A DNA stretch of 63,659 bases, taken from Alphaproteobacteria bacterium (GTDB lineage: Bacteria; Pseudomonadota; Alphaproteobacteria; GCA-2731375). Shown here one piece after another: positions 52,621 through 61,646 of this stretch. The notes beneath the pieces are model-generated. The model worked only from the letters and a program-made list of their open reading frames with translations. It had not been told where the DNA came from and did not search any database. The stretch is from NCBI GenBank assembly GCA_030746635.1, contig JASLMH010000003.1, forward strand, positions 1-63,659, in the 5' to 3' direction. The translations under genes were made by a program, and so were the position numbers. Within the stretch, counting starts at the first letter, position 1, and each line of letters opens with the position of its first letter.

Positions 52621-53874
52621 CTACTGCACCATTCGCGTGCGGATGGTGCTTGGCAGTTTCTGAATTTGCCTCAGCAGAGCCCCGGCGTCGTTGACGCGGG
52701 CATCCGCCTCCATGACCGCATAGCCGATATCGTTGTCGGTCTGGTAGTGCTGCGAGGCGATGTTGACCTCATGCTCGGCGAAGATGGCATTCAGTCGACC
52801 AAGCTCGCCGGGCAGGTTCCTTTGCACCTGGATGAAACGCGTGCCGGCGGCACCCGACGAAAGCTGAACCTGCGGGAAGTTCACCGCGCCCACAGTCGAA
52901 CCGACGTCGGAATATTCGACAAGCTTGCGGGACACTTCCTCGCCAATACGATCCTGTGCCTCGCAGGTCGAGCCACCGATATGCGGGGTCAGTATGACGT
53001 TGTCCAGACCCTGCAATGGCGAGAGGAAACGCTCGCCACCGGATGACGGCTCCACCGGAAAGACGTCGATGGCCGCGCCCCCGAGATTGGAATCGCGCAA
53101 GGCGGCCGCCAGTGCATCCAGGTCAACGACGTTGCCGCGGGCGTTGTTGATCAGGAAAGCCCCCGGTTTCATCAGGGCGATTTCACGCGCTCCGATCATG
53201 TTTCGGGTCTCGGGGGTCTGGGGCACGTGTAGCGACACGACGTTGCTGATCGCCAGCAGTTCGTCGAGGCCGGCCATCGGGGCAACATTGCCGTGGCGCA
53301 GCTTGTCGGCCGGATCGAAATACACGACCCTCATGCTGAGCGATTCCGCCAGCATCGCCAATTGGCTTCCGATGTTGCCATAGCCGACGATGCCGAGAAC
53401 CTTGCCCCGGACTTCGTTGCTGCCGATGGCGGACTTGTGCCAGGCGCCGGCGTGGGCCGCGATTGCCCGCGGGAATATACGCCGAGACAGCATGACAATT
53501 TCCGCGATCGTCAGTTCCGCCACACTGCGGGTGTTCGAGAAGGGCGCATTGAACACCGGAATGCCGGTTTGACGGGCCGCCTCGAGCGCCACTTGGTTGG
53601 TGCCAACCGAAAAGCAGCCAATCGCGGTCAGACTTCCACAGTTTTGAATGACCCGATCGGTGATTTGTGTGCGGGAACGAATGCCAAGGATGTCGGTTTC
53701 CGGCAGCGCGTCGATCAGTTCGTTCTCGGCCAGCGCGCCTGATTGTTGCTCCACGCTGTAGTGGCCGGCTTCGGCGAACACGGTGCTGGCCGTCTCGGCG
53801 ATACCTTCCAGCAGCAGCACCCGAACTTCGTCTTTTGGACAATGCATCGCATCGGGATGTGCATCGGGCATCAT
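52621..53874 (-). CDS. serA: D-3-phosphoglycerate dehydrogenase, E. coli type with ACT domain
   Basis: Protein of 417 residues starting at the first of two adjacent ATGs, with AAGGATGG upstream. The alignment with E. coli SerA is strong over its length: 'IGCFSVGTNQVALEAARQTG', 'FNAPFSNTRSVAELTIAEIV', 'LGIVGYGNIGSQLAMLAESL', 'ILTPHIGGSTCEAQDRIGEE', and a C-terminal ACT domain ('ENRPG'-like 'QRNLPGELGRLNAIFAEHEV'). It catalyses the first step of serine synthesis. The region is poorer in GC than its neighbours (30 of 60 bases in 53641-53700), and its start abuts a truncated MBOAT gene, suggesting acquisition. Confidence 0.95.
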   Translation of the reverse strand: MMPDAHPDAMHCPKDEVRVLLLEGIAETASTVFAEAGHYSVEQQSGALAENELIDALPETDILGIRSRTQITDRVIQNCGSLTAIGCFSVGTNQVALEAARQTGIPVFNAPFSNTRSVAELTIAEIVMLSRRIFPRAIAAHAGAWHKSAIGSNEVRGKVLGIVGYGNIGSQLAMLAESLSMRVVYFDPADKLRHGNVAPMAGLDELLAISNVVSLHVPQTPETRNMIGAREIALMKPGAFLINNARGNVVDLDALAAALRDSNLGGAAIDVFPVEPSSGGERFLSPLQGLDNVILTPHIGGSTCEAQDRIGEEVSRKLVEYSDVGSTVGAVNFPQVQLSSGAAGTRFIQVQRNLPGELGRLNAIFAEHEVNIASQHYQTDNDIGYAVMEADARVNDAGALLRQIQKLPSTIRTRMVQ

Positions 53875-53979
53875 TGTCCATCCTTGATTGCAAAAAATTC
53901 TGCCGGCCTGCGGTTTGCCGCAACGGGTAAAACCGCGCGAGGTTCGGCAGCGGCGACAGTGTATGGGAGACATTAAAAA

Positions 53980-54576
53980 TTGGTTGATTGCAGGAAATAC
54001 AGCCCACAACACCGCTTCATGGTGGCCGTGGCGGTACCGGTGATCATAACCTTCCTGGTGGCCGGGGCCTGGCATGGCGCCGGCTGGACGTTCCTCGTCT
54101 TCGGCCTGATTCACGGCATCGCCATGGCCGTCAACCATGGCTGGAACCAGGCCCGGATGCCACAGTTGCCGTCCGGACTTGGCTGGCTGCTGACCATGTT
54201 GGTGGTGGTCGTGGGTCTGGTCGTGTTCCGGGCCAGCGACCTGACGACCGCCTTGACGATGCTGCTGGCCATGGCGACGCCGGATCTCGCCAGCAATGGC
54301 TGGATCTACGCCGCGAACATGACGAACATCGACTATGCCGATGCGATCGGCCTGATTTCCGTACTTTTCGCGATCGTCATGATGCTGCCGAACACCCAGC
54401 AAGTCTTCTACAAGCACGAAATCAGTTCCGACTCGTCCGACCAGGAGGAACTGAGCCTGTCTCGCTGGCTGATGTGGCGTCCCTCGCCCCGCTGGGCGCT
54501 GACTGCGGCCATGGTGCTGGCGGTCGGCCTGAGCCTGGCGACCGGCGACACGGCCTTCATCTACTACCAATTCTGA
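53980..54576 (+). pseudogene. MBOAT O-acyltransferase, C-terminal fragment
   Basis: The frame of 198 residues matches the C-terminal half of MBOAT (DltB/AlgI-type) proteins: 'ITFLVAGAWHGAGWTFLVFG' contains the invariant catalytic-type His, followed by 'IHGIAMAVNHGWNQ' and an intact end '...TAFIYYQF'. Complete MBOATs have about 470-500 residues; the first roughly 270 are missing. An in-frame stop (53974-53976) lies six bases before the first start-like TTG. It is 19 bases upstream of the amino acid:carrier-protein ligase. No N-terminal part occurs elsewhere in this window. Confidence 0.8.
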
Positions 54577-54595
54577 GCGTCAAAGGAATAGATAA

Positions 54596-55789
54596 ATGAC
54601 CATCGTTATAGATCTTCCGCGCAACATCGCGCCGGCGCTGGCTTCGGAAATCGAAAAGGAGTCGGCTTTCGTGTCGCCCTACCTGGAGCGGCTGAAGGTG
54701 GCGTCCGAGATGGACAGCGTCGCGGTCGAACTATCCGATCCCAGCCAGGAAACAGTCGTCCGCGAGAAGCTGGACCGCTTCCTCGGGCTGATGCTGCGTG
54801 AATTGCCGGATTTCGAGACCAAGACCTTCATCCACACGGAACGCCGGGACACCGCCGACTTCGAGACGGACGTGCATCGGAAAATGGTGGAACGAGGCTG
54901 GATCCACGACTACGGCCGCGGCCGTGCCGCGCTGAATGGTCCCGCCCTGGCGCTGCTGCATTACATCGATCGCACGGCGACCGCTCTCTACCACAAGGAG
55001 TTCGCGGGCGCGGTCGAGCGTGATTTCCCGGCCCTGGTGGACGCCGATCTGTTGTGGCGCTGCGGCTATTTCGATTCCCACCCCAACGCCGTGTGCTTCG
55101 TCGGCCATGTCGTCGAGGATTTCGATGCCATCGAGGATTTCCGGATCGCCAACGCCGACGCCGAAGTTGTGCAGATGCCGCCGACCGAACATATCCACAT
55201 GCCGGGCATGTGCCTGAATCCGGCCGCGTGTTTCCCCTGCTATCCGACCATGACCGGTGAGGATATCGAAGCCGAGGGACGAATCATGACCTGGAAGGGG
55301 CGGGTGTTCCGGTTCGAATCGCGGAACGTCTCCGGGCTTGACCGGCTCTGGGAGTTCAACGTGCGCGAACTGGTTTTCGCCGGCTCGGATACCTTCACCG
55401 CCGACGGCCGCCGACGAACCCTGCCATTGATCGAGGAGCTGGCCGGTCGCCTCGACCTGGAATGCGTGGTCGAAACCGCGGCCGATCCGTTCTTCGCGAC
55501 GATCTCGGCGGCCAAGAGCTTTTGGCAGCTGGCACAGGAAGTGAAGAACGAGATCCTGCTGCCGCTGGGCCCCTGGTCGGATGGGTCCATGAAGCGGATG
55601 GCCTGCGGCTCGCTCAACTTGCACGGCAACTTCTTCGGCGATCGCTTCGACTTCAAGGCCGGCGGCGAGAGCGGCTTTACCGCCTGCGTCGGGCTTGGTC
55701 TCGAACGCTGGGTGCTGGCTGCCTTCACGCAGCATGGCTTCGATCCGGGGCGTTGGCCAAGCAACGTCCGCAAGGAAATTTTTGGCTGA
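54596..55789 (+). CDS. Amino acid:[carrier protein] ligase, class II seryl-tRNA-synthetase-like
   Basis: Protein of 397 residues from 'MTIVIDLPRNIAPALASEIE', after AAAGGAATAG. Class II motif 2 is 'FRFESRNVSGLDRLWEFNVR', motif 3 'CVGLGLERWVLAAFTQHG'; Cys156 and Cys337 ('MACGSLNLHGNFFG') are candidate zinc ligands. It lacks the tRNA-binding coiled-coil arm of SerRS. Characterised homologues (Bradyrhizobium and others) adenylate glycine or alanine and load it on the phosphopantetheine of a dedicated carrier protein. The carrier gene follows by 56 bases. Which amino acid is used here is not known. Confidence 0.9.
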   Translation: MTIVIDLPRNIAPALASEIEKESAFVSPYLERLKVASEMDSVAVELSDPSQETVVREKLDRFLGLMLRELPDFETKTFIHTERRDTADFETDVHRKMVERGWIHDYGRGRAALNGPALALLHYIDRTATALYHKEFAGAVERDFPALVDADLLWRCGYFDSHPNAVCFVGHVVEDFDAIEDFRIANADAEVVQMPPTEHIHMPGMCLNPAACFPCYPTMTGEDIEAEGRIMTWKGRVFRFESRNVSGLDRLWEFNVRELVFAGSDTFTADGRRRTLPLIEELAGRLDLECVVETAADPFFATISAAKSFWQLAQEVKNEILLPLGPWSDGSMKRMACGSLNLHGNFFGDRFDFKAGGESGFTACVGLGLERWVLAAFTQHGFDPGRWPSNVRKEIFG

Positions 55790-55845
55790 GAAGTTGACCA
55801 AGTGGCATCACCAACCCTGTTGCTGGTTAGGAATGGAGGGTAACA

Positions 55846-56076
55846 ATGACTGATCTGCACGAAGTGGCGTCCGAGGTCCTGAAGGTTCCCGTGGGTGAGC
55901 TCTCTGATGACAGCAGCCCCAAGAACCTGAAGGCCTGGGACAGCCTGAAACACATCGAACTCATGATGGCGATCGAGACGAACTACGGCATGCAGTTCGC
56001 GCCCTCGGAGATCATGATGATCAACTCGCTGGGCAGCGCCCGGGCGATGCTGCAGGAGAAGGGCATCACCGTTTGA
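55846..56076 (+). CDS. Acyl/aminoacyl carrier protein
   Basis: Protein of 76 residues. The phosphopantetheine site is Ser33 in 'LKAWDSLKHIELMMAIETNY', in the usual D-S-L context. The opening 'HEVASEVLKVPVGELSDDSS' and helix 2/3 'MQFAPSEIMMINSLGSARAM' complete the four-helix fold. It is the expected cognate partner of the ligase immediately upstream. A GGAGGG site precedes the ATG. It is not next to fatty-acid synthesis genes. Confidence 0.92.
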   Translation: MTDLHEVASEVLKVPVGELSDDSSPKNLKAWDSLKHIELMMAIETNYGMQFAPSEIMMINSLGSARAMLQEKGITV

Positions 56077-56303
56077 TCGGCGCCCCGATCCCCGATCGGA
56101 CAAGACCTCGACCGCCGATGACGCACTCACGGCGGCGAGGCGCCGACGCGCCATCGCCATATTGTTCGGCGCTGGCGGCACGAACCCGCGCGCGAGCGCC
56201 GGCGCGCCGCTCATATCCAATTACCGGCGCGATCGACTCCAACTCCTAAAAGTCGGTCTTGCCGACGCCGCCATCGGTCGATGGTGCGCCACCTCCGGCA
56301 GGC

Positions 56304-57482
56304 TCAAGCGTCTTCCAGGGTCGCGTAATATTCGCGCAGCACCTCGATCACTTCCGGCCGGCTGAACTGGGTCGGGATCGCTTCGCCGGCCGACAGCATC
56401 TCCCGTTGCCGGGTGCCCGAAATGGTCAGGCGGTCGGCCTCGTCGTGCGGGCAGGTCTTGGCCGTGGCCATGCCGTCGCAGGCCGAGCAGAAGAAGGTAA
56501 TGTCGATCTTCAACGGCCGGGTCAGCAAGGCGCCGGGCCACAATTCGTCGAAGATGTGCTGGGCGTCCAACGGCCCGTAATAGTCGCCGACGCCGGCATG
56601 ATCGCGGCCGACGATCAGGTGCGAACAGCCGAAGTTCTGGCGGATCAGGGCGTGCAGCAGGGCTTCGCGCGGGCCGGCGTAGCGCATCTCGATCGGGTAG
56701 CCCGCCTGGATCACGGTGCCGGGGACGAAATAGTTGTCGATCATCGCCTGGATCGCCCGGGCCCGCACATCGGCCGGGATGTCGCCCGGCTTCAGGGCGC
56801 CCAAAACCTGATGCACGAACACCCCGTCGGTGATCTCCACGGCGATCTTGGCCAGGTATTCGTGGCTACGGTGCATCGGGTTGCGGGTCTGAAAGGCGGC
56901 GACCTCCGACCAGCCCTTGTCGGCAAACGCGGCCCGGGCTTCCACCGGACGCAAAAACAGATCGGGGAAGCTGTCTGGGAAATGCCCCTCCGACAGCGCC
57001 TCGACCGGACCGGCCAGGTTGATGGCGCCCTGGGCCATCACCTTCTGCACCCCCGGATGCTCGGCGTCGGTGGTGCGGAAGACCTCGGCGCATTCCATCT
57101 CCCGGTCGATGGCGTATTTCTCCTCGACCCGCAGGATGCCGAGGACATCGCCCCCCTCGCCGTCGACCAGGGCCACTTGCTCGCCCTGGCCGATGCCATC
57201 GGCCAGATCGCGATCCACCGACAGGGTGATCGGGATCGGCCAGAAAGTGCCGCTGCCGAGGCGCATCTCCCGGCAGACGCCGAACCAATCATCGCGGCCC
57301 ATGAAACCGGCCAAGGGCGTATAGGCGCCCATGGCTAGCATGATCAGGTCCGAGACCTCGCGCGTGGACAGCGGCACCTGGGTCAGGGTCCTGGCCCGGG
57401 CCCGCGCCTCGGCCCGCTCGGCCTCGGGCGGCAGCAATGGCATCAGGGCCTCGGAACCGTGCGGCGGCACCAGCTTCGACAT
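56304..57482 (-). CDS. sat: Sulfate adenylyltransferase (ATP sulfurylase), dissimilatory type
   Basis: Protein of 392 residues from '[20 protein letters not shown]', with a strong GAGGAGGAGG upstream. Active-site motifs: '[20 protein letters not shown]' (QxRNPxHxxH), '[20 protein letters not shown]' and '[20 protein letters not shown]'. It interconverts sulfate/ATP and APS/PPi. Next to aprMBA it most likely runs in the APS-to-sulfate direction, making ATP during sulfur oxidation. It is the last gene of the minus-strand block. Confidence 0.95.
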   Translation of the reverse strand: MSKLVPPHGSEALMPLLPPEAERAEARARARTLTQVPLSTREVSDLIMLAMGAYTPLAGFMGRDDWFGVCREMRLGSGTFWPIPITLSVDRDLADGIGQGEQVALVDGEGGDVLGILRVEEKYAIDREMECAEVFRTTDAEHPGVQKVMAQGAINLAGPVEALSEGHFPDSFPDLFLRPVEARAAFADKGWSEVAAFQTRNPMHRSHEYLAKIAVEITDGVFVHQVLGALKPGDIPADVRARAIQAMIDNYFVPGTVIQAGYPIEMRYAGPREALLHALIRQNFGCSHLIVGRDHAGVGDYYGPLDAQHIFDELWPGALLTRPLKIDITFFCSACDGMATAKTCPHDEADRLTISGTRQREMLSAGEAIPTQFSRPEVIEVLREYYATLEDA

Positions 57483-57603
57483 CGCGTCCTCCTCCTCAAA
57501 TCCGCCGCCGATCCAGCACCGATCGGTCGGCCCGCGGTTGTTCCCCGGCGGCCGCCTGCTCGAAGGCGGCACTTGGCCAAGGCAGTTGCCTCATCGCGTA
57601 ACG

Positions 57604-59163
57604 TTAACCGCGCAATGCCTCCGACAGTTTCCGTGCTTTGGCCAATTGGTCCAAAGCCAGTTCGTAATACTGCGCATGACTGGCCTGCTGAAACAGCTCC
57701 GTGGCCGCTTCGAGTTCGGATACCGCCTGCTCGGCGGTTCCGGCATCCTGGGTCCATTCCGCCAGGGTGCGGCGCGCAACGCCCGCGTTGGCAACGGTCA
57801 TGGCCCAGTTGATGGGCGCGCGTTCGCGGGTCCATTCCTCGAGCGCGCTTTCGAAAGCGGCGACCGCTTCCGCCAAAATCCGGGGTTCCGCTTGGCGTTC
57901 CGCGAGCTTCTGCAGAGCTGCGCCCAGGTTGTTCTGGGTCATTGCCCAGTCCTGCGGCAGCCGCTCCCGGGTCCGCTCGGCGAGCGCGCTGCGAAAGGCG
58001 CCAACCGACCCTTCCAGCGTTCTCGGGCCCTTGCGATACGCGCCGAGGGCTTGCATGGCGGTGCCGAGATTGTTCATCGTCATGGCCCAGTCCAGCGGCG
58101 CTTGCGCGCGGGTCCAGACGTTCAACACCTCCTTGTAGGCGTCGACGGAGCGTTTCAGGATCCTCGCATCCTTGTTGCGTTGTCCCAGGGAGAACAGGGC
58201 CGCACCGAGATTGTTTTGTGTGGTGGCGAAATCCAGAGACGTTTCGTCCTGGCGACGCACCTCGAGGGCACTTTCGAAAGCCGCCACGGCCTTCTCCAGC
58301 AGATCGACGTCGCCCTGGCGCTGGGCGAGGATGCCAAGGGCGTTGCCGAGGTTGTTCTGCGTCTCCGCCCAGTCCCGCGGCGCACGTTCCCGGCTGCGTT
58401 CCCGCAGGGCGCATTGAAACGCCTCGACCGCCCGTTCCAACATCCAAGGGCCGCGCTGGCGCTGGCCGAGAAGGCCCAAGGTTCGCCCCAAGCTGTTCTG
58501 GGTCGCCGCCCAGTCGTCGGGCCGTTCGCCTTGCGGCGCAAGGTCGAGGAGCTTGTTCTCGTATAGATCGATCGCCTCCTCGAGCGCGGCGCCGTCACCG
58601 AACTCCCGGCCGAGGTCTTCAAGAACGGCCGCGCGATCGCTTTGGTAGCGCCATTGCAACGCGGGGGGCAGTTCCGGCGTATCCGCGGCCAAGGCATAGA
58701 TCTCCGCCGCGCGCCGGTAGTCCTGCCGAAGCGCGGCAATTCCGGCTTGTACGCCGCACAATGCGGCGATGACATCGCTTGCTTCGGCATGTTCGATACC
58801 GCCTGTGCAAGCGGCCTCGATGTCTTCCGAAGCGCTTTCGGGGGAAAAGGCCGCACCGGGCTGCAAAACGCTTTGCACGCGCTCGATCATCGCGGCCAGT
58901 TCCGGATTCCGGGGTGCCGGGATCGTGCCATCGGCAAGCAGGTCCCGCTGTTTCTGCAGCCGGATATGGGCTTGCTTCAGGAGACCCGGAACCTGCCTGC
59001 GCGGGACCCGCTTGTTGTGAATGAAGCGAAGCAGATGCGCCAGGTCCGAGGCATCCGCACCGAGGTTCTTGCACGCAGCCTCAAGTTCGGGTGCATAGAC
59101 GGCCGCTGGGTCGGCGGGCTTCTCCGGCGGTTCGGTATGGCTTGCCGGTTCAGCCGGATTCAT
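57604..59163 (-). CDS. Cytoplasmic TPR protein with DWA-x-TQNNLG repeats
   Basis: Protein of 519 residues from 'MNPAEPASHTEPPEKPADPA', with AAGGAGTG upstream. At least six repeats share 'DWAMTQNNLGAALQKLAERQ'-like cores (DDWAATQNSLG, RDWAETQNNLG, LDFATTQNNLG, LDWAMTMNNLG, QDWAMTQNNLG, INWAMTVANAG), spaced about 50-60 residues. No signal peptide or catalytic motif. An intervening hairpin terminator separates it from aprA, so it is probably its own unit. Function unknown; scaffold. Confidence 0.8.
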   Translation of the reverse strand: MNPAEPASHTEPPEKPADPAAVYAPELEAACKNLGADASDLAHLLRFIHNKRVPRRQVPGLLKQAHIRLQKQRDLLADGTIPAPRNPELAAMIERVQSVLQPGAAFSPESASEDIEAACTGGIEHAEASDVIAALCGVQAGIAALRQDYRRAAEIYALAADTPELPPALQWRYQSDRAAVLEDLGREFGDGAALEEAIDLYENKLLDLAPQGERPDDWAATQNSLGRTLGLLGQRQRGPWMLERAVEAFQCALRERSRERAPRDWAETQNNLGNALGILAQRQGDVDLLEKAVAAFESALEVRRQDETSLDFATTQNNLGAALFSLGQRNKDARILKRSVDAYKEVLNVWTRAQAPLDWAMTMNNLGTAMQALGAYRKGPRTLEGSVGAFRSALAERTRERLPQDWAMTQNNLGAALQKLAERQAEPRILAEAVAAFESALEEWTRERAPINWAMTVANAGVARRTLAEWTQDAGTAEQAVSELEAATELFQQASHAQYYELALDQLAKARKLSEALRG

Positions 59164-59242
59164 GGGGATCACTCCTTGCTTCCGGTACATGGGATGGCGG
59201 ATCGAAGCCTAGCCGAGCGCGCGGACGGGGACCATAAAGCAG

Positions 59243-59271
59243 ACGTCACCCCGGGCCGTTCGGGGTGACGT
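59243..59271. terminator. Terminator hairpin downstream of aprA
   Basis: Perfect 11-bp stem ACGTCACCCCG / CGGGGTGACGT, 7-base loop, 28 bases after the aprA stop and before the TPR gene start. Confidence 0.7.
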
Positions 59272-59299
59272 TATGCGGCGACCCGGATGTCTCCCGGCG

Positions 59300-61132
59300 C
59301 TAATCCACGATGTGATAGACGGGGGCCTTTTCCAGTTCATATTCGCCGGACTCGGGGTCACGACGGGACACCGTCAAGACATGCCAGTCCTTGTCATCCA
59401 GCTTCATGTGGTCGCCCCGGTAGTAGTAACCGGGCCACCGGGTTTCCTTGCGGAACAGCGTGTGCTGTGTGACGCACTCCGAGGCGATCGCACGGTGTTT
59501 CAGCTCCCAGGCGCGCTGCAACTGGTGCAGGTCCTCTGCGCCGATGTGCTCCAGGTCTTCGTGCAGGGTTTTCAACAGTTCCAGACCGCGCAGCAACATT
59601 TTCTCGTTGGTCATGTAGTTGACGCTGATGCCGCCGACGTACTCGTCCATCAGCTTCTCGAGCCGCTGCAGGCCGTGAATCGGCAGAATATAGCTCGGCG
59701 ACACCGTGCCCCCGACGATCTCGTTGCGGCCGACTTCATAGTTCTCCAACGGCTTGTAGACGTCTTCCTTGAGGTCCCCGAGCTGCTTTTCGGAAACCCC
59801 GACCTTGTCGTTCTGGTGGTCGCGGACGAACTTGACCGCGGCCTTGGCGGCAATGCGGCCCTCGGTGAACGAGCCCGAGGAGAACGCATGCGCGGTCCCG
59901 CCCAAGGCATCGCCGGCCCCGAACAGTCCGTCGACCGTCATCATCCGGTTGTAGCCCCAGAAGTATTCGTCCGGTGAAATGTCTTCCGGACCACTGGCCC
60001 AGGCACCGGAGCAGGTGGCATGGGAGCCCATGACATAGGGCTCGGACGTGGTCAGTTCGGGATTGGTGTACTTCGGATCGATGTCCTGAGAAGCCCAGAC
60101 CACCGCCTGGCCAACGGTCATACCGAGGAAGTTCTCCCAACCCACCATCTCCTTGTGCGGATCCTGGAACGCTTCCGTGGTCACCATGTGGATCGGGCCG
60201 CGGCCGGCCTTCATCTCTTCGATGAAGGCGTGATTGCGCAGGCAGGTCGGCACCGGGTGATGGTCGATGTATTCCCCGACCAGCTCCTTGGTGTGCTCAT
60301 ACCACTTCTGCTCGTACTCCTCGCCGTAGGCATTCTGGGTGTAGGTCTTCAGGTGCAGGAAATATGCGCCCACGGGACCGTAACCATCCTTGAAGCGGCA
60401 CAGCACGATGCGGTTTTCCATCTGCGTCATCTTGGCGCCGGCCATGATCGGCAGGGCGTAGGCCGAGGCGCTGCTCCACGGCGCGTACCAGGTGCGGCCC
60501 ATGCCTTCACCCACGGAACGGGGCTTGAAGATGTGCGAGGCACCGCCGGCACCGACGATCACCGCCTTCGCCCGGAACACGTGGAAGTCACCGGTCCGGA
60601 CGTTGAAGCCGACGGCGCCGCCGATCCGGTTCGGCTGGTTTTCGTCCATCAGCAGGTGGGTCACCATGATCCGATTGTAGATCTTGTCGGCGGATTTGCG
60701 CGCGGCCTCGGCGACGATCGGCTTGTAGCTTTCGCCGTGGATCATGATCTGCCACTTGCCCTCGCGCTGGTAACGTCCGGTTTCCGGATCGCGCATGAAG
60801 GGCAGGCCCCATTCCTCGAACTTGTGGACCGAGCTGTCCACGTGGCGGGCCATGTCAAAGGCGAGATCCTCGCGCACCAGGCCCATCAGGTCGTTGCGGG
60901 CGTAACGCACGTGGTCCTCGGGCGTGTTCTCGTCCCACTGCATGCCCATGTAGCAGTTGATGGCGTACAGGCCCTGAGCGACGGCGCCGCTGCGATCGAT
61001 GTTGGCTTTCTCGGCGATGACGATCTTCAGATCGCGGCCCCAGTACCGGGCTTCGTAAGCGGCTCCCGTGCCGCCCATGCCGCCGCCGACGACGAGGATA
61101 TCGCAATCTTCGTATACGGTTTTACGGGCCAT
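59300..61132 (-). CDS. aprA: AprA, APS reductase alpha (flavoprotein) subunit
   Basis: Protein of 610 residues from 'MARKTVYEDCDILVVGGGMG', starting inside the aprB stop (TGATG). 'GGGMGGTGAAYEARYWGRDL' is the FAD site; 'AVAQGLYAINCYMGMQWDEN', 'RAKAVIVGAGGASHIFKPRS' and 'ATCSGAWASGPEDISPDEYF' are AprA hallmarks. With AprB it interconverts APS and sulfite plus AMP. In the absence of qmo genes and with AprM next to it, the sulfite-oxidising direction is favoured. Confidence 0.97.
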   Translation of the reverse strand: MARKTVYEDCDILVVGGGMGGTGAAYEARYWGRDLKIVIAEKANIDRSGAVAQGLYAINCYMGMQWDENTPEDHVRYARNDLMGLVREDLAFDMARHVDSSVHKFEEWGLPFMRDPETGRYQREGKWQIMIHGESYKPIVAEAARKSADKIYNRIMVTHLLMDENQPNRIGGAVGFNVRTGDFHVFRAKAVIVGAGGASHIFKPRSVGEGMGRTWYAPWSSASAYALPIMAGAKMTQMENRIVLCRFKDGYGPVGAYFLHLKTYTQNAYGEEYEQKWYEHTKELVGEYIDHHPVPTCLRNHAFIEEMKAGRGPIHMVTTEAFQDPHKEMVGWENFLGMTVGQAVVWASQDIDPKYTNPELTTSEPYVMGSHATCSGAWASGPEDISPDEYFWGYNRMMTVDGLFGAGDALGGTAHAFSSGSFTEGRIAAKAAVKFVRDHQNDKVGVSEKQLGDLKEDVYKPLENYEVGRNEIVGGTVSPSYILPIHGLQRLEKLMDEYVGGISVNYMTNEKMLLRGLELLKTLHEDLEHIGAEDLHQLQRAWELKHRAIASECVTQHTLFRKETRWPGYYYRGDHMKLDDKDWHVLTVSRRDPESGEYELEKAPVYHIVD

Positions 61133-61602
61133 CAGTAATACACACCCTGCTTGAATTTGCTTTTGTCTATGACCGGCAATCCGGTCTCGATGTTGAGCGC
61201 TTCCGGCTCGGAGCACAGAAGCTGGTTGTTCAGCGCCTCTTCATCGGGAACCTCGAGATCGGCAAGCCGCGGAATAGCCTCGCCCCACGGCTTGGTGGTG
61301 ATCGGCGACACGAAATCCTTCGTGCGGCCGTCGCGGAACTTGATCCGCCAGGAGATGGTGCCCTTTTCCTCCTCGCGCAGCACGCGAACGCTGTGGCCAA
61401 GCGGCGCGAAGTCCGCATACCCGCGACAGTCGATGGCGTTTTGCGGACAGGCCTTTATGCAGGAGTAGCACTCCCAGCACATGTTGGGTTCGATGTTGAG
61501 GGCTCGCCGGTAGGTCTTGTCGATGTGCATGATATCCGATGGGCAGATATCGACGCAGTGCCCGCAGCCATCGCATCGGGTCATGTAGACGAAAGTAGGC
61601 AA
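61132..61602 (-). CDS. aprB: AprB, APS reductase beta (iron-sulfur) subunit
   Basis: Protein of 156 residues. Two [4Fe-4S] motifs are in the N-terminal third: 'CDGCGHCVDICPSDIMHI' and 'CWECYSCIKACPQNAIDCRG'. The remaining beta-rich segment and long C-terminal tail ('GLPVIDKSKFKQGVYY') wrap AprA. Translation is coupled to aprA by the TGATG overlap, and the gene follows aprM by 44 bases. Confidence 0.97.
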   Translation of the reverse strand: MPTFVYMTRCDGCGHCVDICPSDIMHIDKTYRRALNIEPNMCWECYSCIKACPQNAIDCRGYADFAPLGHSVRVLREEEKGTISWRIKFRDGRTKDFVSPITTKPWGEAIPRLADLEVPDEEALNNQLLCSEPEALNIETGLPVIDKSKFKQGVYY

Positions 61603-61646
61603 GATACGTTTCCTCTTCTAATCAGAAGATCGTTGCGGGTCGAGTC

